From Firmicutes bacterium UBA1764 (GTDB lineage: Bacteria; Bacillota; Clostridia; Peptostreptococcales; Anaerovoracaceae), in contig DCHA01000061.1 of NCBI GenBank assembly GCA_002315535.1, positions 1 to 21,860 on the forward strand: a stretch of DNA of 21,860 nt, given 5' to 3'. The position numbers and the translations under genes were made by a program. Within the stretch, counting starts at the first letter, position 1; every line of letters begins with the position of its first letter. The notes beneath the pieces are model-generated. The model was not told the origin of the DNA. It saw only the letters and a list, made by a program, of their open reading frames with translations, and made no database searches. Below are positions 7,402-13,675 of this stretch, piece after piece.

Positions 7402-8082
7402 TTACTTTACAACATAATCTACGAGCATACCGAAGGTTCTAACATCTTCAGGTGCGATTTCGCCAACTTCAACGATTTCGTCCGGCTCAACGATTACTGT
7501 ATCAGCAGCTGTTGCCATTACGATATTGAAGTTAGATGTTGTTCCGCCATACCAGCAGTTACCAGCCTTATCAGTCTTTGTGCAACCAATAAGTGCGAAG
7601 TCTGCATGAACCGGAGCCATAAGCAGGTAGTCTCTGCCATTAATTGTCTGCTTTCCGAGGCAATACGGAGAATCTTCTACGAGTGTGCCAACGCCTGTCG
7701 GTGTAAGAACGCCGCCAAGTCCATTGCCGTCTGCTCTAATCATTTCTGCAAGGGAACCCTGCGGAATAAGGCAAACTTCAAGAGTCTTTTCGTCGAAATT
7801 CTGTTTTGCAATGTTAGGATTAATTCCTACGTGTGTTGCAACGATCTTCTTGATTTGGTGATTAGCGATGAGCCAAGCTGCACCATAGTTCTGTCCTGTT
7901 GGGCCTGCGCCTTCTGGGAATCCACCGTCATTGCAGATAAGTGTAAGATCCTTTACACCTGTCTTGGAAAGTGCTTCGCAGAATTTGAGTGGGCTGCCGC
8001 ATCCAAGGAATCCGCCGATCATAATTGTATCGCCGTCTTTGATGAGTTTTACAGCTTCATCGATAGTAGTGAATTTAGGCAT
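7402..8082 (-). CDS. CoA-transferase subunit A (3-oxoacid/acetate-butyrate type)
   Basis: A 226-residue alpha subunit that pairs with the B subunit encoded just downstream. It carries the CoA-binding-type glycine loop MIGGFLGCGSP (21-31), the NDGGFPEGAGP segment, IPQGSLAEMIRA, and the family signature TPTGVGT (127-133). The start is well supported: AGGAGG lies 7 bases upstream of the ATG. It is the first gene of the operon, read from an extended -10 promoter about 60 bases upstream, with three GTGACA-like repeats between. Class I enzymes need both subunits to form the active site; subunit A contributes most of the CoA-binding fold while the catalytic Glu is in B. Naming it atoD, scoA or ctfA would need substrate data. 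Confidence 0.93.
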   Translation of the reverse strand: MPKFTTIDEAVKLIKDGDTIMIGGFLGCGSPLKFCEALSKTGVKDLTLICNDGGFPEGAGPTGQNYGAAWLIANHQIKKIVATHVGINPNIAKQNFDEKTLEVCLIPQGSLAEMIRADGNGLGGVLTPTGVGTLVEDSPYCLGKQTINGRDYLLMAPVHADFALIGCTKTDKAGNCWYGGTTSNFNIVMATAADTVIVEPDEIVEVGEIAPEDVRTFGMLVDYVVK

Positions 8083-8107
8083 TTTTTTCCTCCTATATAT
8101 TTTTTAA

Positions 8108-8136
8108 GTGACACAGCATAGTGCCACAACGTGACA
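8108..8136. repeat. Three GTGACA-like repeats in the CoA-transferase leader
   Basis: On the plus strand GTGACA at 8108-8113, GTGCCA at 8121-8126 and GTGACA at 8131-8136. They cover the predicted transcription start (about 8134) and the first part of the leader on the minus strand. Spacing is 13 and 10 bases. This is a candidate repressor-binding region; the pattern is seen in the sequence, the role is inferred. Confidence 0.35.
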
Positions 8137-8140
8137 GTTA

Positions 8141-8149
8141 ATTATATCA
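8141..8149 (-). promoter_or_regulatory. Extended -10 promoter of the CoA-transferase operon
   Basis: TGATATAAT on the minus strand, a perfect TATAAT with TGn extension. No convincing -35 at 17 bases (GATTTT). Predicted start near 8134, leader about 52 bases, ending in AGGAGG before the ATG at 8082. Confidence 0.65.
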
Positions 8150-8201
8150 CATATTTATGTTCAAAAATCGTAAATATATTAATTGTGCAAAATTACTCGT
8201 G

Positions 8202-8231
8202 AAAAAAAAGTGCGGCTATTTGCCACACTTT
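8202..8231 (-). terminator. Rho-independent terminator overlapping the end of the PAP2 gene
   Basis: On the minus strand AAAGTGTGGC pairs with GCCGCACTTT (ten pairs, one G-T) around AAATA, followed by a run of T. The stem starts inside the last codons of the PAP2 gene and its TAG stop lies in the loop and right-arm boundary. Confidence 0.9.
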
Positions 8232-8881
8232 GTCTTTTTTTTCGGAAGCATTGCAAGGAATATACACGAAAGCGAAACGCTCAGTATCATCGCTGCAATA
8301 ATGTCCGTCGCCCAATGCATGCCTGATAAAAATCTAGCTGCAACAGTAAAGGATATCATTGCAAGGCAGGCAAGGGTTTCAACAAGAGCCTTGCTTTTAT
8401 TCGTAATCTTTCTTGCAATTTCTACGAGCACCGAGAAAAATACGCAAATGCTCAGTATTGTATGCGAGCTCGGATAGCTTGATGCCAGAGCCCCATCCTC
8501 GAGCACAGGCCTGTAATTTATCGGTTTAATCTGGAAATAAACATAGGCCCCTATGCAGAGAAGATAAAATATTCCCATGCAAATCAAATCCGGATCGACC
8601 TTTCTGAGGCTCATATTCTTGAAAAGCTGAACCGCACCGATTACGCCAAATCCCGCACAAATCAGGATTGCAAGATATCCAATAACCTGTGTCAGCTCAT
8701 ACATAATCTCATTTTGCCCTATCGCATCTCTGCATGCTACATTGAAGGTCGCAAAACCGATTTCACTGTTTAATGGTCCAACCGGCTGCACATCATAGTG
8801 TTGAACGGCATATGTAAATGCGAGAAATCCCGCGAAAAACACTATCGCCAAAATAATTGATATAATTCTTTTTTTATTCAT
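8216..8881 (-). CDS. PAP2-family membrane phosphatase
   Basis: A 221-residue protein with about six hydrophobic helices and all three PAP2 phosphatase motifs: K119 with RP at 124-125 (KPINYRP), the PSSH motif in SYPSSHT (S-H at 139-140), and R183 with H189 and D193 in ARFLSGMHWATDII. Family members dephosphorylate lipid phosphates such as undecaprenyl pyrophosphate or phosphatidic acid at the outer face of the membrane; which one applies here is unknown. I place the start at ATG 8881, which has GAGG about 6 bases upstream. An in-frame GTG at 8911 would lie at or before the predicted transcription start (about 8908) and is unlikely. It is a single-gene unit, divergent from the HD-domain gene, with its own promoter and terminator. 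Confidence 0.9.
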   Translation of the reverse strand: MNKKRIISIILAIVFFAGFLAFTYAVQHYDVQPVGPLNSEIGFATFNVACRDAIGQNEIMYELTQVIGYLAILICAGFGVIGAVQLFKNMSLRKVDPDLICMGIFYLLCIGAYVYFQIKPINYRPVLEDGALASSYPSSHTILSICVFFSVLVEIARKITNKSKALVETLACLAMISFTVAARFLSGMHWATDIIAAMILSVSLSCIFLAMLPKKKTKCGK

Positions 8882-8914
8882 ATTTACCTCTTTATTCCCC
8901 TTTTTAGACACGAT

Positions 8915-8923
8915 ATTATACCA
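8915..8923 (-). promoter_or_regulatory. Extended -10 promoter of the PAP2 gene
   Basis: TGGTATAAT on the minus strand. Predicted start near 8908 gives a leader of about 27 bases containing the GAGG of the gene. No clear -35. Confidence 0.6.
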
Positions 8924-9014
8924 TATTATTCATAAAACAGACAGACATTTTATTCCGTATAAAAATTAGCGTTAATAGTATTTTGTTCGTGTTTTCGCAC
9001 ATTTATTGACAAGG

Positions 9015-9056
9015 TGCTCGAAAAAAATATCAAAAATAATAACGTTTTTCGGAGCA
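9015..9056. repeat. Imperfect inverted repeat upstream of the HD-domain gene
   Basis: TGCTCGAAAAA at 9015-9025 is the reverse complement of 9045-9056 except for one extra base in the right arm (TTTTTCGGAGCA). The arms are 19 bases apart, in the roughly 200-base divergent region. A TTGACA (9006-9011) with TATCAA 16 bases later lies across the left arm and loop, so this may be an operator over a second promoter. Function is inferred. Confidence 0.4.
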
Positions 9057-9069
9057 TTTCCGGCCATTG

Positions 9070-9078
9070 TGTTATACT
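9070..9078 (+). promoter_or_regulatory. Extended -10 promoter at the start codon of the HD-domain gene
   Basis: TGTTATACT. The expected start is base 9085, only 0-3 bases before the GTG/ATG start of the HD gene, predicting a leaderless mRNA. A second possible promoter, TTGACA 9006 with TATCAA, would give a leader of about 45 bases but no Shine-Dalgarno sequence near the start. Confidence 0.5.
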
Positions 9079-9087
9079 GTATAAGTG

Positions 9088-9939
9088 ATGAATACCGATT
9101 TTCAATGCGAACGAAAATTGAAAAGAGAAAATCCGTTTTACTCGGAGCTAATTAAGAACACGGCGATTGTAATGTCTAATGTTTTGGATAGATACGTAAG
9201 CTATTTTCCACAGTACACAGACCATTCATCCCTGCACTCGCTCCAGGTAATTGATTTCTGTAACAAGATGATAGGGGACCAAATCGACATGCTTAACGCG
9301 GATGAAATATTGGTTCTCTTATTTGCGTGCTATTTCCATGATACCGGCATGGGCATTTCCGAAAAGGACTATGCACAGCTCCATGACAAAATAATAAGCA
9401 AAGATTACATGGCCAAGCACCCCGGAATTTCCATTCAGGAGCAAATCCGAAGCTTCCATCAGGAATTCAGCGCCGGCTTTATCAGAAAATATGCGTCACT
9501 TTTTGAGATTCCTTCCGAGGAGCACATTGAGGCTATTATCCAGGTATCCAGAGGACACCGCTTAACAAATCTTAATGACCCCGAGGGATATCCGTCTGAT
9601 TTCAAAGTTCCAAACGGAAATACTATCTGCCTGCCATATCTCGCATCTCTAATCAGGCTTGCAGACGAGCTCGATATCGCTTCAGACCGAAATGTATTCT
9701 TTGAAAACTATGACCCAAACAATCTTGAGCATGTAAAGCATCAAAGCATACAGCATATGGAAATGACCGAGAATAGCTTTGACCTGACAGTTAAAAGGCA
9801 TGAGGATGTTGAAATAAATGACTACATCGATCTTGCTATTCAAAAGCTCCAATACACACTTGAATATTGCAGCGATGTATGCTCAAAAAGAACCAAATTC
9901 AGAATTAAGCAAACAATTGTAAATACGATCGAAGTATAA
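9088..9939 (+). CDS. HD-domain metal-dependent phosphohydrolase
   Basis: A protein of 283 residues (284 if the adjacent in-frame GTG at 9085 is used). Counting from the GTG, HD-superfamily metal ligands are visible in order: His in DHSSLHS (H47/H51), the HD pair H85-D86 in CYFHDTGM, H158 in SRGHR, and D194 in RLADELDIASDR. The layout resembles the HD domain found fused to ATPase domains (HD-CE type) or in nucleotide phosphohydrolases, but here it stands alone. The substrate is unknown; a nucleotide or phosphoryl-signal role is plausible. There is no Shine-Dalgarno sequence before the start. It is the first gene of an apparent operon with a deaminase (14-base gap), a STAS protein and an RsbW-like kinase, which suggests a signalling role. 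No GYP motif is present, so a c-di-GMP phosphodiesterase is unlikely. Confidence 0.85.
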   Translation: MNTDFQCERKLKRENPFYSELIKNTAIVMSNVLDRYVSYFPQYTDHSSLHSLQVIDFCNKMIGDQIDMLNADEILVLLFACYFHDTGMGISEKDYAQLHDKIISKDYMAKHPGISIQEQIRSFHQEFSAGFIRKYASLFEIPSEEHIEAIIQVSRGHRLTNLNDPEGYPSDFKVPNGNTICLPYLASLIRLADELDIASDRNVFFENYDPNNLEHVKHQSIQHMEMTENSFDLTVKRHEDVEINDYIDLAIQKLQYTLEYCSDVCSKRTKFRIKQTIVNTIEV

Positions 9940-9953
9940 GAAAGGACACCGTT

Positions 9954-11276
9954 ATGCTTTTCAAGGACATCACAATTGTTGATGAAGAATTCAAAATAAA
10001 GGAGCATATGTATGTAGGCGTAAAGGACGACCGCATCGCATATCTAGCAGAAACAATGCCGAGTGAAAGCTTCGGCGAAGAATATGACGGAAAAAACAAG
10101 CTCCTAATCCCTGCCTTTTATAATGCACACAGCCACCTCGCAATGTGCCTTATGAGAGGATATGGAGAAAACCTGCCTCTTATGACATGGCTGCAGGGTC
10201 GCATCTTCCCCTTCGAAGCTCATTTGACTCCGGACGACATTTACTACGGAACCATGCTGGGAATCGCCGAAATGCTGAGGTTCGGAATCGCAGGCACCGA
10301 GGACATGTATCTTAATTACGATGCCCAGGCCAGAGCCTTAATCGACGGAGGCGTTAAAGCACGCTATGCCGCAAGCGTAGCTTGGATGGACAACACATCC
10401 TACTTCGATCTTCCAATATACAAGGATGCTCTTGAATCAATCGCAAAATATAACAACTACGACAACGGCAGAATAAAAACAACATTCTCGCTGCACGCTG
10501 AATACACATCAACAGAGGCTATCGCAAAAGCAGTAGCACAGGCCGCTGCAGATAACGGTTCAAGCATCCATGTTCATGCTGCCGAATCCCAGGGCGAAGT
10601 TGATATTTGCCGTCAGCGTCACCAGAGAAGAAGCCCAATCAGATATCTTTCTGACTGTGGAATCTTTGATGTTCCGACCGTTGCCGCACACTGCGTGCAC
10701 ATAGACGATCACGATATAGAAATATTAAAAGAGCATAACGTTACAGTCGCAACCTGCCCGAAGAGTAATGCAAAGCTTTCAAGTGGCATTTGCCCTGTTA
10801 CATCACTTCTCGAGGCCGGAGTTAACGTAGCTATCGGAACCGACAGCGTTGCAAGCAATAACAACCTTAATATGATTGAAGAAATGCGTTTCTTTAATTT
10901 GCTGCAGAAGGCGGAAACACTTGACCCGACAGTAATAACTCCGGAGCAAACCCTGTACGCAGCAACAAGAGCAGGCGCTCTCTCCCAGCAGCGCGAGGAC
11001 TGCGGACTTGTTAAAGAAGGCTTTAAGGCTGACCTTACGGTTATTGATGTTGACCAGATTTATATGAAGCCTGTATATAATATGCTGAATAATTTGATTT
11101 ACGCAGCATCAGGAAACGATGTTGTTCTGACTATGGTTGACGGCAAGGTTTTATACAAGGATGGCGAATATCCTTGCATGGATATTGAACGCATCATTTA
11201 CGAATGTGAGAAATCACGCGCCAGAATCCTCGGTGCTATTAATGCAGTTGACGTTCCTGATTTGAGTGTTAAATAA
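9954..11276 (+). CDS. Amidohydrolase, MtaD/SAH-type adenosine-derivative deaminase
   Basis: A 440-residue amidohydrolase of the group that deaminates S-adenosylhomocysteine, 5'-methylthioadenosine or 5'-deoxyadenosine. Metal ligands fit the ATZ/TRZ-type pattern: H59 and H61 in NAHSHLAM, H208 and E211 in HVHAAES, H246/H249 in AAHCVHIDD, and D297 in GTDSVASNNNLNM. The MRGYGENLPLMTWL and PKSNAKLSSGICPV blocks are characteristic of MtaD-like proteins. One departure: the family segment usually reading HAPYTC is HAEYTS here (H181). The start has AAAGGA 8-9 bases upstream. It is second in the operon, between an HD phosphohydrolase and a STAS/kinase pair, with no methionine-cycle gene in sight. Exact substrate is undetermined; guanine-type or chlorohydrolase-like activity is less likely. 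Confidence 0.85.
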   Translation: MLFKDITIVDEEFKIKEHMYVGVKDDRIAYLAETMPSESFGEEYDGKNKLLIPAFYNAHSHLAMCLMRGYGENLPLMTWLQGRIFPFEAHLTPDDIYYGTMLGIAEMLRFGIAGTEDMYLNYDAQARALIDGGVKARYAASVAWMDNTSYFDLPIYKDALESIAKYNNYDNGRIKTTFSLHAEYTSTEAIAKAVAQAAADNGSSIHVHAAESQGEVDICRQRHQRRSPIRYLSDCGIFDVPTVAAHCVHIDDHDIEILKEHNVTVATCPKSNAKLSSGICPVTSLLEAGVNVAIGTDSVASNNNLNMIEEMRFFNLLQKAETLDPTVITPEQTLYAATRAGALSQQREDCGLVKEGFKADLTVIDVDQIYMKPVYNMLNNLIYAASGNDVVLTMVDGKVLYKDGEYPCMDIERIIYECEKSRARILGAINAVDVPDLSVK

Positions 11277-11287
11277 GGAGAGCAAAT

Positions 11288-11587
11288 ATGGAAATCAAAG
11301 GTACTCTTGAAAACAATATTGTAAAATTAGTTCTTAACGGAAGACTTGATATTGAGAATGCCATGAAGGCAGAACAGTATTTCCTCAAATATGCCGAAAG
11401 TGGAAAAGATTTCGAGCTCGACTTTGCGGGCGTTGAATACATTGCCTCCGCCGGCATCCGAGCACTTCTGACCTTATACCGCGCAGTTGAGTCTAATGAA
11501 GGTTCAGTCAGCATCAAGAATGCAAACGAGCAGGTAAAAAAGGTTCTCGAAGAAACAAACTTTGCGGAGCTTTTCGTTATTAAGTAA
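11288..11587 (+). CDS. STAS-domain anti-anti-sigma factor (SpoIIAA/RsbV-like)
   Basis: A 99-residue single STAS domain. The phospho-acceptor serine is S54 in EYIASAGIRALL, matching the D/S-S-A-G-I/L signature of SpoIIAA and RsbV, and LNGRLDIENA near the N-terminus is also typical. When unphosphorylated, such proteins bind and neutralise an RsbW/SpoIIAB-type kinase; phosphorylation on this serine reverses that. The start has GGAGA 7 bases upstream. The gene for the matching kinase follows after 3 bases. Neither a sigma factor nor a PP2C phosphatase needed to reset the switch is encoded in the operon, so those partners must be elsewhere or the pair controls another target. Confidence 0.92.
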   Translation: MEIKGTLENNIVKLVLNGRLDIENAMKAEQYFLKYAESGKDFELDFAGVEYIASAGIRALLTLYRAVESNEGSVSIKNANEQVKKVLEETNFAELFVIK

Positions 11588-11590
11588 ATC

Positions 11591-12001
11591 ATGAAAATCA
11601 CCAATACATTTTCAAACAGCATTCCGGCCTTCGTTGATGCGGCCAAGGCTATCAGGCAGGAGCTCACAGAATCAGATTTCAGCCAAGCTCTTTGCGACGA
11701 TATCGATCTGATTCTCGAAGAGGTGGTTTGCAATATAATTCAGCATGGTTATCCAAACCAGCGCGCAGGCGAAATAAGCATCACCATTGAGACATCGCCG
11801 GAGCCAATCATCATTATAGAAGATGACAGCGACAGTTTTGACCCTTTTATCGCAGAAACCCCAAATGCGATGCTTCCGCCCGGGCAAAGAGAAATAGGCG
11901 GACTTGGTATTTTTCTTACGAAAAACAGATGCCTGTCTCATTCATATGAAACAGAAAGTAGTAGAAATAAACTTACAATGCATGTTAAAAGGTGCGACTA
12001 A
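11591..12001 (+). CDS. RsbW/SpoIIAB-like ATP-binding anti-sigma kinase
   Basis: A 136-residue GHKL ATPase of the serine-kinase type (HATPase_c_2). The N box is ILEEVVCNIIQHG (41-53, N48), the G1 box IIIIEDDSDSFDP (73-85) and the G2 box GGLGIFLTKN (103-112). It should phosphorylate the STAS protein encoded 3 bases upstream and, in the classical scheme, sequester a sigma factor. The glycine usual in the G1 box (D-x-G-x-x-F-D-P) is Ser80 here, so nucleotide binding may be altered. No Shine-Dalgarno sequence is obvious between the genes (TAAATCATG), which suggests translational coupling. The last codons lie inside a terminator hairpin, making this the end of the operon that begins with the HD-domain gene. 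Confidence 0.9.
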   Translation: MKITNTFSNSIPAFVDAAKAIRQELTESDFSQALCDDIDLILEEVVCNIIQHGYPNQRAGEISITIETSPEPIIIIEDDSDSFDPFIAETPNAMLPPGQREIGGLGIFLTKNRCLSHSYETESSRNKLTMHVKRCD

Positions 12002-12014
12002 AATCGCACCTTTT
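11987..12014 (+). terminator. Rho-independent terminator of the HD-deaminase-STAS-kinase operon
   Basis: A perfect 11-base-pair stem, AAAAGGTGCGA (11987-11997) with TCGCACCTTTT (12004-12014), around a CTAAAA loop that contains the stop codon of the kinase gene. It separates that operon from the his promoter 17 bases later. Confidence 0.9.
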
Positions 12015-12030
12015 ATATTGTAGATAATAG

Positions 12031-12059
12031 TTGACTTTATTATGATAAAGTGATAGAGT
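12031..12059 (+). promoter_or_regulatory. Promoter of the histidine operon with flanking direct repeat
   Basis: TTGACT (12031-12036), a 17-base spacer and TAGAGT (12054-12059) preceded by TGA. The predicted start is near 12066. AAGTGAT occurs at 12048-12054 and again at 12064-12070, on either side of the start, and could be an operator. The leader of about 26 bases is too short for a T-box or an attenuation peptide. Confidence 0.5.
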
Positions 12060-12091
12060 AATGAAGTGATTTATTCATAGAAGGAGTTACT

Positions 12092-13024
12092 ATGCTATTC
12101 GACTATAATATGCTGGATGACAGCGAAAAATTAATATATGCACTCAGAGCCCTGTACAGACAGGCCGGCTATACTCAGTACCATATGTCAAAGTTCGAAG
12201 AATACGATTTGTATGTAAGAAACAAGGACTTCCTGGTGTCAGAAAACATTATCACGTTTACAGATACAAATGGTAAGCTGATAGCCTTAAAGCCGGACGT
12301 AACATTATCAATCATAAAGAACAATATTGACGAGCCCGATAGGCTGAAAAAGCTATGCTACAACGAAAACGTTTACAGAGTATCGTCAGGCTCAGGATGC
12401 TTTAGTGAAATTCCTCAGTCCGGAGTTGAATGCATAGGCTGTGTTGACGATCAGTGCATCGCTGATGTTATATCGCTGGCACTTTCAAGTCTGGCTCTGG
12501 CAGGACAGAATTTTGTTTTAGAGCTTTCATTCCTTGATATTCTCGCGAAATCAATCGACAGAATGAGCGATGATAAAACCATAAGAAAACAGGTTGTCGG
12601 GTACGTAAGCGAAAAGAATACGCATGATCTTGAAAAGCTTTGCGGCAATAATCCATTAAACGACAAATATTGCAAGCTTGTTGAAAAGCTTACCGATATA
12701 TACGGAACACCGAGAGAGGTCATGCCGGCCTTAAAGGAAATCTGCGATGAAGGCGGACTGAATAAAGAATACCAAAAGCTTGAAAGCGTGCTTAGTCTTC
12801 TTAGAGGTAATAAGTACGAGGACGCTATCCGCATTGATTTCTCATTAACGGATAACATCAATTATTATAACGGTTTTATTTTCAAAGGCTTTGTTGAGGG
12901 CGTTCCGGATCATGTTCTTTCCGGAGGACAATACGACAGCTTGATGAGAAGAATGAACAAGGACAGCAGCGGAATAGGCTTCGCTGTATATATTGAAAAC
13001 CTTGAAGACATCACCATTGAATGA
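12092..13024 (+). CDS. hisZ: ATP phosphoribosyltransferase regulatory subunit HisZ
   Basis: A 310-residue histidyl-tRNA-synthetase paralogue without tRNA ligase function. It forms a complex with short HisG and gives it activity and feedback control by histidine. Class II synthetase-like landmarks are visible: KFEEYDLYVR, the motif 2 region with LCYNENVYRV and EIPQSGVECIG, and motif 3 with LSGGQYDSLM and GIGFAVYIENL. It is shorter than many HisZ proteins (commonly near 390-420), with a compact C-terminus. The start has GGAG 8 bases upstream of the ATG and is the first gene after the his promoter. HisG is encoded 9 bases downstream and lacks the C-terminal regulatory domain of long HisG, which fits a HisZ-dependent system. 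Confidence 0.93.
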   Translation: MLFDYNMLDDSEKLIYALRALYRQAGYTQYHMSKFEEYDLYVRNKDFLVSENIITFTDTNGKLIALKPDVTLSIIKNNIDEPDRLKKLCYNENVYRVSSGSGCFSEIPQSGVECIGCVDDQCIADVISLALSSLALAGQNFVLELSFLDILAKSIDRMSDDKTIRKQVVGYVSEKNTHDLEKLCGNNPLNDKYCKLVEKLTDIYGTPREVMPALKEICDEGGLNKEYQKLESVLSLLRGNKYEDAIRIDFSLTDNINYYNGFIFKGFVEGVPDHVLSGGQYDSLMRRMNKDSSGIGFAVYIENLEDITIE

Positions 13025-13033
13025 GGAAACCAG

Positions 13034-13675
13034 ATGGATAAGATAATTAACATTGCTCTTCCGAAGGGAAGACTTGGAGATAAAGTATATGATATGTTTG
13101 AAGCGGCCGGCTTCCCGTGCCCTTCAATAAGAGAGCCAAACAGAAAGCTCGTGTTTGAAAATGAAGAGATTGGAATCAGATATTTCTGGGTAAAGCCATC
13201 CGATGTTGCAATCTATGTCGAACGCGGCGCTGCGGATATCGGAGTTGCGGGGAAAGACATCCTTCTTGAATACAAGCCGGATGTATACGAGCTGACCGAC
13301 CTGGGCCTTGGCAAATGCAGAATGTGCGTTGCGGCGCCTAAGGGCTACGTTGAAAACACAAAAAGAAAGCTCAAGGTTGCAACTAAGTTCTCGAGAATCG
13401 CACAAGATTATTACTCATCGATCGGAAAGAACATAGATATCATACATCTCAACGGCTCAATAGAAATAGCACCTCTGCTGGGACTCTCAGATGTACTTGT
13501 AGACATAGTTGAAACAGGCACAACACTCAGAGAAAATAATCTTGAAGTAATAACTGAAATACTGCCCATAAGCGCGAGACTTATTTCAAACAAGGCCAGC
13601 TATAAATTCAAGACAGAACAAATCAAAGATATTACCAACAAAATGAGTATTCAGGCAGGACTTAGAAATGATTAA
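13034..13675 (+). CDS. hisG: ATP phosphoribosyltransferase catalytic subunit, short form
   Basis: Catalyses the first step of histidine synthesis, joining ATP and PRPP to give phosphoribosyl-ATP. The 213-residue length is that of the short HisG_S form, which lacks the C-terminal ACT-like domain and needs HisZ. Family marks are IALPKGRLGDKVYDMF at the N-terminus, ERGAADIGVAGKD (63-75), and the PRPP-binding stretch DVLVDIVETGTTLRENNL (153-170). GAGGAAA lies about 6 bases before the ATG. Its end overlaps the start of hisD by 8 bases. Confidence 0.96.
   Translation: MDKIINIALPKGRLGDKVYDMFEAAGFPCPSIREPNRKLVFENEEIGIRYFWVKPSDVAIYVERGAADIGVAGKDILLEYKPDVYELTDLGLGKCRMCVAAPKGYVENTKRKLKVATKFSRIAQDYYSSIGKNIDIIHLNGSIEIAPLLGLSDVLVDIVETGTTLRENNLEVITEILPISARLISNKASYKFKTEQIKDITNKMSIQAGLRND

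Noticed and set aside
6943..8121. A 392-codon open frame on the plus strand opposite the two CoA-transferase genes
   Set aside because: It runs antisense through two well-supported genes and their spacer, gives a Cys/Ser-rich protein with no recognisable domain, and has no ribosome site. It is explained by the codon pattern of the opposite strand.
8879..8911. GTG start at 8911 for the PAP2 protein
   Set aside because: It lies at the predicted transcription start and lacks a ribosome site, whereas ATG 8881 has GAGG at a good distance.
9088..9939. HD-GYP cyclic-di-GMP phosphodiesterase or a defence-type HD nuclease
   Set aside because: No GYP motif, no partner nucleotide cyclase, and no nearby defence genes. 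Only the general HD ligands are supported.
12001..12091. Histidine attenuator or T-box riboswitch before hisZ
   Set aside because: No His-codon run, no T-box sequence, and the leader is too short. The only hairpin is the terminator of the preceding operon.
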